From the NCBI GenBank assembly GCA_027490155.1, contig JAIXYP010000030.1, forward strand, positions 1 to 64,000: a DNA stretch of 64,000 nt. The letters run 5' to 3'. The stretch is from Cytophagaceae bacterium. Its GTDB lineage: Bacteria; Bacteroidota; Bacteroidia; Cytophagales; Flexibacteraceae. Position numbers and translations under genes: made by a program. The notes beneath the pieces are model-generated. The model searched no databases. It had not been told where the DNA came from and worked only from the letters and a program-made list of their open reading frames with translations. Shown here piece after piece: positions 43,953 through 53,108 of this stretch (positions within the stretch are counted from its first letter, which is position 1; every line of letters starts with the position of its first letter).

Positions 43953-46900
43953 CTACCAGTCAATACGGGTGGTATTGTCGTCGCTATTTTTGTCCACCAG
44001 CTTATTGATGGGGTCGATGCCAGCGAAGACTGGTTTCTTGCCCTTATAGTTCAGCTGAATGACGGTGGTATCTGTCTTGAGCACAGGGTGTTTGCTCAGA
44101 TAGAGCACATCAGAGGCACGTTTCGGGTTATCGTCCAGCATGAGGCCTATATCGACTGGGATGCCAAGCGCCAGTGGTTTTTCGGCTGTGCGGCCTAGGC
44201 TATCAGCATAGAACTTGCCGGCCAGCACCTTTAGTGTCACTTGGTAGGTACTATCCTTTTGGTTCAGGACTTTACCTTTAGCTTCAATGACTCGGTTCTC
44301 GAACATTGTTATTTTGCGGAGCTGATCATCCAAGAATGGCAATAGCTCTGGTTGCGTATGAGCCGAGACTGTGTCATACCACTGACCAACATGGGCAAAT
44401 GGCGGTCCTTTATGTGCTACTGCTCGAACATAATTGCCAAGAGCTTTATTGAGCCTCGCCTCACCGATGTAGTCTTGTAGTGCAAACATCACGACACTAC
44501 CCTTGCGGTAATAAGTGTAGGCTTGATCCTCGACATCTAGGAGAGACTTTTCGCTTTTCTTCTCTCCGCTGCGCCCATTGAGGTACGACCGCAGCTCGAA
44601 CTTCAGGAACTTACGCATTGGGCCAATCCCGAAACGCTCTTTCATCACCATCAGGGCCGAGTATTGGCTCATGGTCTCGCTAATGAACTGGCTGCCCCGC
44701 ACACGTGCTGGATATACTGCATGCCCCCACCACTGGTGTGACATCTCGTGAGCAGTGACGTAATAGACGTAGTCAACATCTTCTTCGTCGGCTAGGTTGG
44801 CGATGAAGCCAAGGCTCTCACTATATGGGATGGTATTGGCAAATGACTGTGCAAATGATCCGCCTGTTTTAGGAAACTCTAGGATCCTGACCTGTCTAAA
44901 CATATAGGGCTCATAATTACGGCCATAATAGTCCAGTGAAGCCTTAACGCTACTGATCATCTTGCCGACATTATAGCTATGTTGAGGGAGATGATAGACT
45001 TCGATATTGATCCCATTATATACTTCCTTTGTGACCTGATACCGTGCCGAAACCACGTTGAAGAAGTTATCTATCGGTTTGTCCATCCGGTAGTGGAAGT
45101 AGGCCCTACCGTTTGCTTTATGGTTTTCGATCAGGTAACCTGGTGCCATCGCGATTTGGTCCTCAGCTGTGCTTAGCTCGATCTCGAAGTTGACATAGTC
45201 GGCATCGGCAGCAAATGCTCCGGTTTTGATGGCGGTGGTATCAGTATAGGGTGGCGAAGGCGGAATGGCAGCCAGGCCATACTTCTTACGTTTATCTTCG
45301 TCTTGGAGCTCAAACCCTGGGTAACCGATGCTCGGCATTGACCCTTGGTTGTTGAAGAAGGTACCGTTATGGCGAACGAGGCTATTTTCTTCGAAACCAT
45401 CTTGGCCAAAGGTGGCGGCATAAGTAAGCACCAAGCTATCACCAGCTTCTAGGCCGTCAACCACTTTATAAGCCCTAAATCCGAATTTCTGGAATCGATC
45501 TTCCACGGCAACAGGGTCCAGCTTGCGGCTGAAGGTATTGGTCCATGTCAGCGCATTAGCCCCTTGGTTAATGTATAGCGTGTCGATGCGGGCCTGGGTT
45601 TTATTAACCAACTTAAGTGTACCGCCAATGCTTAGTTTTAACTCATCTGGGTAGATGTCAGCCTTGAGTTTGATGTCGGTAATTTTGGGCTGAGGCAGCT
45701 TTTCGATGCGTTTGTATTTCTGCTCGAAGGCTACTTGTAGCAACTCAGTTTCCTTGTCGCTAACGCGTTCATCCACCACAACGGTGATGTAGTAGATGTA
45801 ACCACCTGTACAAAGGCAAGCAATCAGGGCCAAACTGCCACCGAGCTTGATGGGTGTTGAGCCTGCCAAGCGCGACTTTGCTTCTAGCCAACGAGCTTTG
45901 ACCCCGTCAAGTGTGCCCTGGACGTTTAGCAGATAAGCCACAATTAGCATCAAGGCTGCTACTAGGTACCAATGTGTCTGATAGACGAGGCGCTGCCAAG
46001 TACCCTCGCCATAACCATCCATGTCGCTATACGTCAGGCTCATGCCCGACCCATAGCTCCAGAGTGGATGCTCAAGCCCTAGCTGCCGCACCACACCAAA
46101 GGTGAACAAGACCAAAACACCTAACATCACCCCATGACCAGCAAACTTGTTATTGATCGTGACCTGTACCACAAATGCCAAGATGACAACCAAGAGATAG
46201 CGAGGCAAGGTATTCAGGAAGGCATCGGTAAAATAGAGCCCCAATTCGTAGTCGAAGTAACCTTTGGCTGTCTGCATCAGGACCATCAACAAGATCATCA
46301 TCAACTGCAAGATGACAGGCACCACCATTAGCGAAGTCAACTTAGCTAAGAAAGGAATAGCCCTAGGTACTGGCAAGGTGTTATATAGCTGATCGATCTT
46401 GTACTGCCGCTCACGCCATACAACTTCGCCTGACAAGAAAATCAGTAAGGCAGTTAGTAGCAGGACATAAACGCCATCAAACTGCTCTAGCATAACCGAC
46501 GTCACTGGGTGAATACCGGTGCCATATAGCTCATCCGCATAGAAAGCATCCATTCCCTTATAGAGGGCAATGGCAAACAAGAAAACCAAAAAGAAAGGGT
46601 TACGGATCGTACTCTTGAGCTCAACCTCGCAGATGCTCAGGAACTGGGCCCAGCGTGCGCCAAGGCCAAAGTTGAGGGCAGGCCGTTTGAAGCTCTGGAG
46701 CAAAACACCCGCCTTTTCGTCTGAAGTTTCGGCCTTCGTGGATTGGGCTCCACTTCCACCTATACTGAACTTGAATCGGTAGAAACACCATGCCAAGACC
46801 AACAAACCAACAGTTGTCCAGAGCAATCGGTTCCAGAGGAAAACGCCTTCGAGCGGAACGATTTGAGTATTTTTTTCAGCGATTGACCAATACTCGGTGA

Positions 46901-47582
46901 TGTCCCCAAAGGCACTGAAGCCAAAGGGATCGAGCATCCGGGAAAGGGTTTTGTAGCCCGCAACGTAGAGTTTATCCAGCAAAAGGCCAGACAGGCTATA
47001 AAGCACCAACACCGAAATCGACAGGACATAGGTGAAGAAAATCTTACGGGATAGGGTCGGCAGGGCAAAGTAGATCGACCCAAGGCTAATCAGGTTGGGC
47101 AGCGCAACAGTAAGTACTGGCATCAGGTAGGCCATCGGCATAAAAGGCCCCCAGTTCGCCAACTCCGCTGCATCTCCAGTCAGTTTGCTGATTCCCTCGC
47201 CGATCATCATACCAAGTGGGAAACCAAAAATGACGATCAAGGCAATTAGGAAAGACCCGACGTATCGCCCACCTAGGTAAGCTGATTTCTTGATCGGGTA
47301 GCTGTAGAGGAACGTAAAGACATTGTGCTCAAAGTCTCGATAAACCGGCACCGCCATGATGGCCGAAAACAAAAAGAAGCCCAGGATGGTGCTGAGGTAG
47401 CCCACCCATATCAACAGAATGAAGGGGGCATTGGTGTTTACCTTGCCGAATCCACCCGTAAGGCGGGCAACATCGGTCAAAGTCACAATCAGGCCGAAGC
47501 CGAGGCAAAGCAAAAAGTAGATATACGTAGCTGGCCGGCGTAATCGGTAGCGCAGCTCAAAACTCAGGATGGATCCGAACAT
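43953..47582 (-). CDS. ABC-2 permease fused to M1-family metallopeptidase
   Basis: 1209 residues. The first 600 or so hold about 12 membrane segments in two ABC-2-type permease blocks (SFELRYRLRRPATYIYFLL..., and EVELKSTIRNPFFLVFLFAI...). After a last membrane segment (GGSLALIACLCTGGYIYYITVVV, near 580) the remaining 600 residues are an extracytoplasmic M1 peptidase domain. HEMSH (945-949) and E969 are the zinc ligands and catalytic Glu; GGSFAQSFANTIPYSE takes the place of the GAMEN region. The ATPase gene ends 41 bases upstream on the same strand, so this is a complete transporter with a built-in peptidase. Such fusions recur in Bacteroidota but have no proven substrate; peptide export or sensing of peptides are possibilities (inference). 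Confidence 0.93.
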   Translation of the reverse strand: MFGSILSFELRYRLRRPATYIYFLLCLGFGLIVTLTDVARLTGGFGKVNTNAPFILLIWVGYLSTILGFFLFSAIMAVPVYRDFEHNVFTFLYSYPIKKSAYLGGRYVGSFLIALIVIFGFPLGMMIGEGISKLTGDAAELANWGPFMPMAYLMPVLTVALPNLISLGSIYFALPTLSRKIFFTYVLSISVLVLYSLSGLLLDKLYVAGYKTLSRMLDPFGFSAFGDITEYWSIAEKNTQIVPLEGVFLWNRLLWTTVGLLVLAWCFYRFKFSIGGSGAQSTKAETSDEKAGVLLQSFKRPALNFGLGARWAQFLSICEVELKSTIRNPFFLVFLFAIALYKGMDAFYADELYGTGIHPVTSVMLEQFDGVYVLLLTALLIFLSGEVVWRERQYKIDQLYNTLPVPRAIPFLAKLTSLMVVPVILQLMMILLMVLMQTAKGYFDYELGLYFTDAFLNTLPRYLLVVILAFVVQVTINNKFAGHGVMLGVLVLFTFGVVRQLGLEHPLWSYGSGMSLTYSDMDGYGEGTWQRLVYQTHWYLVAALMLIVAYLLNVQGTLDGVKARWLEAKSRLAGSTPIKLGGSLALIACLCTGGYIYYITVVVDERVSDKETELLQVAFEQKYKRIEKLPQPKITDIKLKADIYPDELKLSIGGTLKLVNKTQARIDTLYINQGANALTWTNTFSRKLDPVAVEDRFQKFGFRAYKVVDGLEAGDSLVLTYAATFGQDGFEENSLVRHNGTFFNNQGSMPSIGYPGFELQDEDKRKKYGLAAIPPSPPYTDTTAIKTGAFAADADYVNFEIELSTAEDQIAMAPGYLIENHKANGRAYFHYRMDKPIDNFFNVVSARYQVTKEVYNGINIEVYHLPQHSYNVGKMISSVKASLDYYGRNYEPYMFRQVRILEFPKTGGSFAQSFANTIPYSESLGFIANLADEEDVDYVYYVTAHEMSHQWWGHAVYPARVRGSQFISETMSQYSALMVMKERFGIGPMRKFLKFELRSYLNGRSGEKKSEKSLLDVEDQAYTYYRKGSVVMFALQDYIGEARLNKALGNYVRAVAHKGPPFAHVGQWYDTVSAHTQPELLPFLDDQLRKITMFENRVIEAKGKVLNQKDSTYQVTLKVLAGKFYADSLGRTAEKPLALGIPVDIGLMLDDNPKRASDVLYLSKHPVLKTDTTVIQLNYKGKKPVFAGIDPINKLVDKNSDDNTTRIDW

Positions 47583-47623
47583 AACTGTTTTCTCTTGGTC
47601 TTTCAGGGGTTGACAGTTAATGC

Positions 47624-48511
47624 TTAGAGTGTATCGATGTTCGTGCGGGACGAGACATGGTAGAAATAAACCTCCTCAAGTGTTGGTTCGACAGGGATAA
47701 AGCCAGCACCAGGGTCAGTCTCGCTCTGGATATAGATATTCATACGGCCTTCGCGAAGCTGGGTGCTGATCAGGCGGTGTTCGCGTTTGTAGCCCTCGAC
47801 CTCTGACCGATCGACCGCCTTTCGGAAGACCTGACCTGCCAACTGATCGATAGCAGTCTGAGGAGCCCCTTTGGCTAAAACCTCACCAGCACAAATGATG
47901 GCCATGTCGGTACAGAGGTTTGTGACGTCCTCAACGATGTGGGTGGATAGGATCACGACTGTTTCGTTGCCGATCTCGCTCAGGAGGTTGTGGAAACGCG
48001 TACGCTCGGCAGGGTCTAGGCCAGCAGTAGGCTCATCGACGATCACCAGCTTAGGGTTACCCACTAGAGCTTGTGCAATGCCAAACCGTTGTTTCATCCC
48101 ACCCGAGTAGGTACCTAAGTTCTTTTTCCGGACATCCCAAAGGTTGGTTTTACGCAATAGATAACCGACGATTTCCTTACGCTCTGCCTTGTTGGTGATA
48201 CCCTTGAGCTGGGCAAAATGGTCCAGCAAAGTCTCTGAGTCGATCCGTGGATAAAGACTGAATTCTTGCGGCAAATAACCTAGCTGACGTTTGAGTCCCT
48301 CCGGATCGGTCAGGACATCCACATCCCCAAACGTAATCGAGCCACTTGTTGGCTGTTGCAGAGTGGCAATGGTACGCATCAGGGTGCTTTTGCCAGCACC
48401 GTTAGGTCCTAGCAGTCCAAACATCCCTTTGTTGATCGTGAGGGAAAGGCTCTTGAGCGCATGGGTGCCGTTGGCATATACCTTGTTGAGGTCCGTAATC
48501 TGTAGCTGCAT
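47624..48511 (-). CDS. ABC transporter ATP-binding protein
   Basis: Start chosen at the ATG at 48511 (MQLQITDLNKVYANG), 295 residues; the frame opens 13 codons earlier. GLLGPNGAGKST is Walker A, LGYLPQEFSLYPR the Q-loop, LGTYSGGMKQRFGIA the ABC signature, KLVIVDEPTAGLDP Walker B with the catalytic Glu, and ILSTHIVED the H-loop. The last 80 residues form the small accessory domain of NatA- and YhaQ-like ATPases. It powers the permease-peptidase fusion encoded 41 bases downstream, with which it must form an operon. Confidence 0.95.
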   Translation of the reverse strand: MQLQITDLNKVYANGTHALKSLSLTINKGMFGLLGPNGAGKSTLMRTIATLQQPTSGSITFGDVDVLTDPEGLKRQLGYLPQEFSLYPRIDSETLLDHFAQLKGITNKAERKEIVGYLLRKTNLWDVRKKNLGTYSGGMKQRFGIAQALVGNPKLVIVDEPTAGLDPAERTRFHNLLSEIGNETVVILSTHIVEDVTNLCTDMAIICAGEVLAKGAPQTAIDQLAGQVFRKAVDRSEVEGYKREHRLISTQLREGRMNIYIQSETDPGAGFIPVEPTLEEVYFYHVSSRTNIDTL

Positions 48512-48746
48512 TGCAGGATCGTGTGGGGAATGAAGGAAGGATGATTGCAAGATCGGTTCGGGAAAGGGCCAAAGTCAAGCAACAGGGAATAAATACCCTA
48601 TTGAACTTGGCTTTACGGCCTAAACACCAATTCTGAAACGGAATATCTACAATAATGCCCCAATAGACATAGAATATTTGCCGAACGGCCAATAGGACCA
48701 ACAAATGGTAAAACAGATCAAGATTTTGCCAATATCAGAAAGCACA

Positions 48747-48786
48747 AAGCCCTACACAGAACAGCATTTGTTAGGGTAGGGCTTTG
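48747..48786 (-). terminator. Hairpin downstream of the 48811-51192 gene
   Basis: AAAGCCCTAC (48747-48756) pairs perfectly with GTAGGGCTTT (48777-48786), 25 bases past the stop codon. The rest of the roughly 300-base gap up to 48811 from the ATPase gene shows no gene. Confidence 0.5.
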
Positions 48787-48810
48787 GGGAAAGCGATTGT
48801 ATGCAAGACC

Positions 48811-51192
48811 TTACTTCACGACGACCAGTTGTTTGGTCCAGCGTTTATTACCAGCCACAATTTGGCAGAAATAAGTACCTGACGGAACCTCTGAAAGGCT
48901 AAAAGATGGCGTATGGCTGCCAGCCTCGCCCAGATAAACGGGAGCAAATTGTTTGGCAACCTTGCCATTACTTGTCCAGAGACTGACAGAAAGAGTGCAT
49001 GCTTGGTTAGCATACAACATCAGCTGCAAGGTGCCTTTTGAAGGGTTAGGATACAGAACTGGCTCTTGCCCTGCCCCGATACTTTGGCCTAGACCAACTG
49101 GTCCGTCGCTAAAGACAGGTAGATTGCCTGTATAGTCGATATTATAGAACCGATTGCCAGCCTGCAAACGCACATTATTGTCTTTGGCCACAACGTTTGG
49201 TCCGTCAATGCCACGGTAGTTGGCCAGACTAACAGTCACATTGTTGACCTTCCAGCTCGGGATGCGGCCATTGTAAAGGGCATTTGGCCAAGTCGGGACA
49301 CGCCAAGCCGCCAAGTTCTGGTTGATGGATGGAGTGGTGACACCATAGCCCCAGTCATAAACAGGCTCATCAAACTGGCCAGTGGCATTATAGGTTGCCT
49401 CGATACTCTCACCCTTTAGGTTACGGTAGGTTACGACACCAGTACCTACTTGAGACTTGTTCAAACTAGTTTTGATCAGGATCGAGTCCTGAAAATTGGC
49501 AAAGGAGCTGAACTCGTTGTTGTTACGCGCCTCGATCACCAATCCACAAAGGCTGCCATATGCGGCACTATCGACCACCATATTGCGACCACTTAGCTCT
49601 GCCCTGATGGCTCCGCTATCGAGACCGATGGAACGGATGGCGACAAATACCTTTTCAAGCGACAAGAACAAGACCTTGTTGCGACGAAGCACTTGAACGC
49701 CTGCACGAGGCCATGAGATGTAGTTGGCATTCCTGTAGATATTCTGGACCGTAGTTCCATTGATGCCAACGGGATTGGGTTTGCCATCGCCTGGGAACCG
49801 AGCGGTGAAATCACGCTGCCAATCCGCTCTCCAAGTATTAACCACTGGGTTGAGAGCTGAGTAGATCGCTGCGTCAGTAGTTGGGGTTTGTGTCAGCTGC
49901 AATACAACGTTGTTGTGTTGCACATACTGATCATAAGGTTGGCGGGCTTTGCCACCACCGACAGCATAATAGCGTCCACAACCAGTCAGGACCTGGGCTG
50001 AGGCGAGGCTATCTCCGTTCGAGACCCTACCGACTAGCTTAAAGCTGTTAACTTGGTAGTCCCCACCAGTAAAGCCGCCGTATTTGATGCAGGCGCTTGA
50101 CAGGGTAAAGTTATTGTCGATGTAGAAATGTGCTGGAGAGTGTCCTTGATTCAGGATCAGGTAGTCTGGGTAGCCGATTTTGTACATCGCCTTATTCGCC
50201 AATGACTTGCGTGCTAGCTCAACTGCCAACAACGGTGGACGATAGCTACTGACAGCAGCATAAACGCTAGAAATACGGCTATTGCTGCGGCTGGTGAAGA
50301 AAATGATACCAACTGTCCGAGGGCTTTCGTCAAACCAAAGCCAGTTCAGGAAATCAGTGTCAGAGGCAACAGACGAAAGGGCATTGCCACGCATCTCAGC
50401 ACCCGCAGTGATGCCTTGATTATAGCTCAGGGCCTGCTCGATGGCGTAATAGTCCAGCACCGAACGGGCACAGAGTTTAACATCGTTATCAGTGGCATAG
50501 TCATAGAGGTTAAGCCATCCTGCGACGCTCCAGGTGTTATAGGTACTACTGTTCCATTCGCCATGGCCACCTTTAGTGATCAACTTTGACCACTCCAAGA
50601 TCCACTGCTTCATTTCGGCCAGCTTGGTGGCTGCCTGAGGGTATAGCGGATTGCCGACTGAGTACTGGGCATACAAGTAGGCCGAAGTACGGGTCATATT
50701 GTTGTGGTTTTCAGTACCCTCGCCTGTGAAGGCATTGTAGCCATCTGTGCGGCTCCAAACCTTATTGAGGTAGGTGCCACGGGTCTGGACCATAGCAGGT
50801 GCACCGGCATACTGGGCCATGATGCGGGCCATACCTACCAAGGTAAAGTGGAAAGGCGAGTTGTTGGCAAACCGCCTGATACGGGCATTCGCCGTGTCGT
50901 TGTTCAGGCCATATTTGTCAAACAAGGCGCAGACCGAAGGCCAATTATACTTTTCTGGATCAGTAGGACTACCAGTATTGGCATAGCCAGGTGCACGGGT
51001 GGCATACTGATCGGCCATGTTGTTGATCAGCTTAAGTTTCCGTACCTGAAAACCTTGCTCATAAACCAAGGGGTCGAGCTGAGCCATGGCAGGCATGGAT
51101 GCCCCTATACCTATCGCTAGGCTTATCATGAAGGCCATCAGGCCGTGTTGCAATTTCATCCTAAGGCGTATTTTACGTGTCAGTGTGGGCAT
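48811..51192 (-). CDS. Large secreted protein with T9SS type A sorting domain, possible polysaccharide lyase
   Basis: The frame opens at 51297, but a good promoter at 51287-51318 puts the transcript start near 51280, so the ATG at 51192 or 51159 is used; I chose 51192. Signal peptide: QHGLMAFMISLAIGIGASMPAMAQ. Residues about 40-400 are helical and contain GEGTENHNNMTRTSAYLYAQY and GGHGEWNSSTYNTWSVAGWLNLYDYA, reminiscent of the alpha/alpha-toroid of alginate and heparin lyases, where Asn, His and Tyr are catalytic. Residues about 400-690 are beta-rich. The last 75 (LYPNPSKGTLQLML...SGTYFCQIV) are a type A T9SS signal. I cannot name the family; a lyase or hydrolase of acidic polysaccharide is only a suggestion. 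Confidence 0.78.
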   Translation of the reverse strand: MPTLTRKIRLRMKLQHGLMAFMISLAIGIGASMPAMAQLDPLVYEQGFQVRKLKLINNMADQYATRAPGYANTGSPTDPEKYNWPSVCALFDKYGLNNDTANARIRRFANNSPFHFTLVGMARIMAQYAGAPAMVQTRGTYLNKVWSRTDGYNAFTGEGTENHNNMTRTSAYLYAQYSVGNPLYPQAATKLAEMKQWILEWSKLITKGGHGEWNSSTYNTWSVAGWLNLYDYATDNDVKLCARSVLDYYAIEQALSYNQGITAGAEMRGNALSSVASDTDFLNWLWFDESPRTVGIIFFTSRSNSRISSVYAAVSSYRPPLLAVELARKSLANKAMYKIGYPDYLILNQGHSPAHFYIDNNFTLSSACIKYGGFTGGDYQVNSFKLVGRVSNGDSLASAQVLTGCGRYYAVGGGKARQPYDQYVQHNNVVLQLTQTPTTDAAIYSALNPVVNTWRADWQRDFTARFPGDGKPNPVGINGTTVQNIYRNANYISWPRAGVQVLRRNKVLFLSLEKVFVAIRSIGLDSGAIRAELSGRNMVVDSAAYGSLCGLVIEARNNNEFSSFANFQDSILIKTSLNKSQVGTGVVTYRNLKGESIEATYNATGQFDEPVYDWGYGVTTPSINQNLAAWRVPTWPNALYNGRIPSWKVNNVTVSLANYRGIDGPNVVAKDNNVRLQAGNRFYNIDYTGNLPVFSDGPVGLGQSIGAGQEPVLYPNPSKGTLQLMLYANQACTLSVSLWTSNGKVAKQFAPVYLGEAGSHTPSFSLSEVPSGTYFCQIVAGNKRWTKQLVVVK

Positions 51193-51286
51193 CGAGATGC
51201 TCAGTACTCTTTTGGTGACGTAGAAAATTGAGGCAAAAAAGTAATGATCTGGTTGATCAAGAACCAAAGACAACAACTTCTCAAAA

Positions 51287-51318
51287 CAAAAATACATTCT
51301 TGGCGCTAGGCCACCAAA
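51287..51318 (-). promoter_or_regulatory. Promoter of the large T9SS protein gene
   Basis: On the minus strand TTTG (51318-51315), a 20-base spacer, then TATTTTTG (51294-51287): both consensus elements. It overlaps the 3' end of the upstream cyclase gene (stop at 51306) and shows that the downstream gene is a separate unit. Confidence 0.72.
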
Positions 51319-52517
51319 TCATTTATGGCCTGGGTCATGATTTGATCATCCAACTCATGCACCTCTATCGGCTGCCCGATCCCACGTAACATCAAGAGGG
51401 TAAGTCGGCCACCTAGGTGCTCGCGGAACTCATTTAGACCAGCAAGCAAAGGGTGGATTGATTGATAGGTGGTTTGGCTAATGCCGTAAGGTCCAAGTGC
51501 TAGGTCATATCCCATCCTGACCAATAGACTTTTGACTCGTGCATAGTCATTCGCAAGTAGCCAACCCATCTGCTGGCTATAAAGTGCATCAAGGTGTAGA
51601 CCAGCCGCAACTGCCAACCCATGCGCAATCCCGAAATTGGTTAGCCCTTCAGCCTTATGTGCTGACCAATGGCCAAAGTCAAGCGGGCGTGAGCTGCCTT
51701 GCTCAAAAGGGTCACCCCCTTGGCAAATGTGGCGCAGGTGCAGCAAAGCCGACTGGTGGATAATCTGCTGTAATTTATCAAGGTCCCCCTCGATGGCATC
51801 GACAGCATCACGCTCGAGCTGTTCAAAAAAGTCCCCATCCTTGACCAAGGCCACTTTTACAGCCTCGGCCAACCCTGCCCTGATGAGATCAGGGTTAAGA
51901 GTTGCCAAAAACGCGGCATCGTTTATCACTGCCAGCGGAACAGCAAAGGCACCCAAAAAATTCTTTTTACCAAAAGCATTGATGGCCGACTTGACCCCTA
52001 CCCCACTATCTGCCTGAGCTAATACGGTGGTTGGCACACGTAGCAGCTGCACCCCTCGGTGGGCGATAGCACAAGCAAAGCCTACCATATCCAGAAAAGC
52101 GCCTCCACCTACGGCGACGACCACACTATGCCGATCGATACCAGAGTCATTGATGGCCTGGCAAACAGCCATCACTCCAGCCCAGTTGTCCTTGCAGGAT
52201 TCAGTCCCTTGCAGCCACATCGGCTCTTTGGCCAAGGTGTAGCTATGCTTCTCTAGTGATGCTTTGTGGATGAGAGATGCCGGCAAGTGATCATAACCAT
52301 ACTGGGCTAGATCCGCCTCTAGGATGTATAGGAGCTTAGTTTCTGGCTTGGCAATAGTGCCAAGTGCAACTACTAGGGTGGGATTATCAGCTAACCAAAA
52401 GGCATTTGTCGATAGCAGCTGATGACGATAGGTCTGGACAAACTGCTCTCGAATGATGGCCGTTGATAGGCTGTCATCAGGAGGTGGCAAAAGGCTATAA
52501 TCGGAAGTAATAGGCAT
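51306..52517 (-). CDS. Sugar-phosphate cyclase, 3-dehydroquinate synthase superfamily, EboD-like
   Basis: Start chosen at the ATG at 52517 (403 residues); 52553 is also in frame. The NAD-binding VVVAVGGGAFLDMVGFACAIAHRGV, RVPTTVLAQADSGVGVKSAINAFGKKNFLGAF, GLAEAVKVALVKD and SRPLDFGHWSAHKAEGLTNFGIAHG match the sugar-phosphate cyclase superfamily and include the Glu and His residues that bind the metal. The AFGKKNFLG stretch, the DFGHWSAHK variant and the 40-50 extra N-terminal residues fit EboD-type proteins of the ebo cluster better than housekeeping AroB, which is about 350 residues. It would cyclise a sugar phosphate. It is the last gene of a five-gene minus-strand run with GtrA, the GT-C/kinase fusion, the aldolase and TMEM220. 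Confidence 0.85.
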   Translation of the reverse strand: MPITSDYSLLPPPDDSLSTAIIREQFVQTYRHQLLSTNAFWLADNPTLVVALGTIAKPETKLLYILEADLAQYGYDHLPASLIHKASLEKHSYTLAKEPMWLQGTESCKDNWAGVMAVCQAINDSGIDRHSVVVAVGGGAFLDMVGFACAIAHRGVQLLRVPTTVLAQADSGVGVKSAINAFGKKNFLGAFAVPLAVINDAAFLATLNPDLIRAGLAEAVKVALVKDGDFFEQLERDAVDAIEGDLDKLQQIIHQSALLHLRHICQGGDPFEQGSSRPLDFGHWSAHKAEGLTNFGIAHGLAVAAGLHLDALYSQQMGWLLANDYARVKSLLVRMGYDLALGPYGISQTTYQSIHPLLAGLNEFREHLGGRLTLLMLRGIGQPIEVHELDDQIMTQAINDLVA

Positions 52518-52607
52518 TAATGCTAAAGCAGTGGTAGGACTGGCCAAACACAAAAATAAGGCCCAATTGCGGCCTTATCTCAATTTGCTGACCTCCTATT
52601 GTGCAGA

Positions 52608-52982
52608 TCACCCAAATCCTATTTTCTTTCGGCTAATGGCGTGGAACAAATAGCGTGTCGAAACTAAAAAGCAAATCACGAGACCCCAGAACTCACGTCC
52701 CTCTTCCATTGTGGCATTCTTCATCCCTGTCGACCGATTAAGCAGCTCCTCGTCTATCCAGGTTCCAAAGACATCAGGCGTGAAGATGTACACAGCCCCG
52801 CAAAAATAACCAATAACACCTCCCAGAATCATGATCGGGATGTAGCGACGGAAGAACACCAAACCTGACAAGAGACTTCCATACAGATAGATGGGCGTCC
52901 AGATTTCAGGATCTGGGTCATTAAGCTGGACGGCTGCAAAAAGCGCAAACACAACCGCAAAAATGGCTGCAAAGATTTTCAT
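52608..52982 (-). CDS. TMEM220-family membrane protein
   Basis: 124 residues. The start MKIFAAIFAVVFALFAAVQLNDPDPEIWTPIYLYG is the TMEM220 signature (Q-x-NDPDP-x-x-W-x-x-x-Y). Four membrane segments follow: residues 3-19, 30-46, 50-70 and 100-118, with a short acidic loop (DEELLNRSTGMKNATMEEGREFWG). The family spans bacteria and animals and has no known function. The gene sits between the cyclase and class II aldolase genes, 126 bases after the aldolase stop. Confidence 0.88.
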   Translation of the reverse strand: MKIFAAIFAVVFALFAAVQLNDPDPEIWTPIYLYGSLLSGLVFFRRYIPIMILGGVIGYFCGAVYIFTPDVFGTWIDEELLNRSTGMKNATMEEGREFWGLVICFLVSTRYLFHAISRKKIGFG

Positions 52983-53108
52983 AATATACTAATCACCTGT
53001 TCGTTCGGCACGGGGCAAAAGCGCCCAGTGGATCTGTCGGTCCCTAAAGACTGGGTAAATGTAGCAGATTTATGGTTTGGATCGGCCTGCTGGACAAGAT
53101 CAGGTAGT

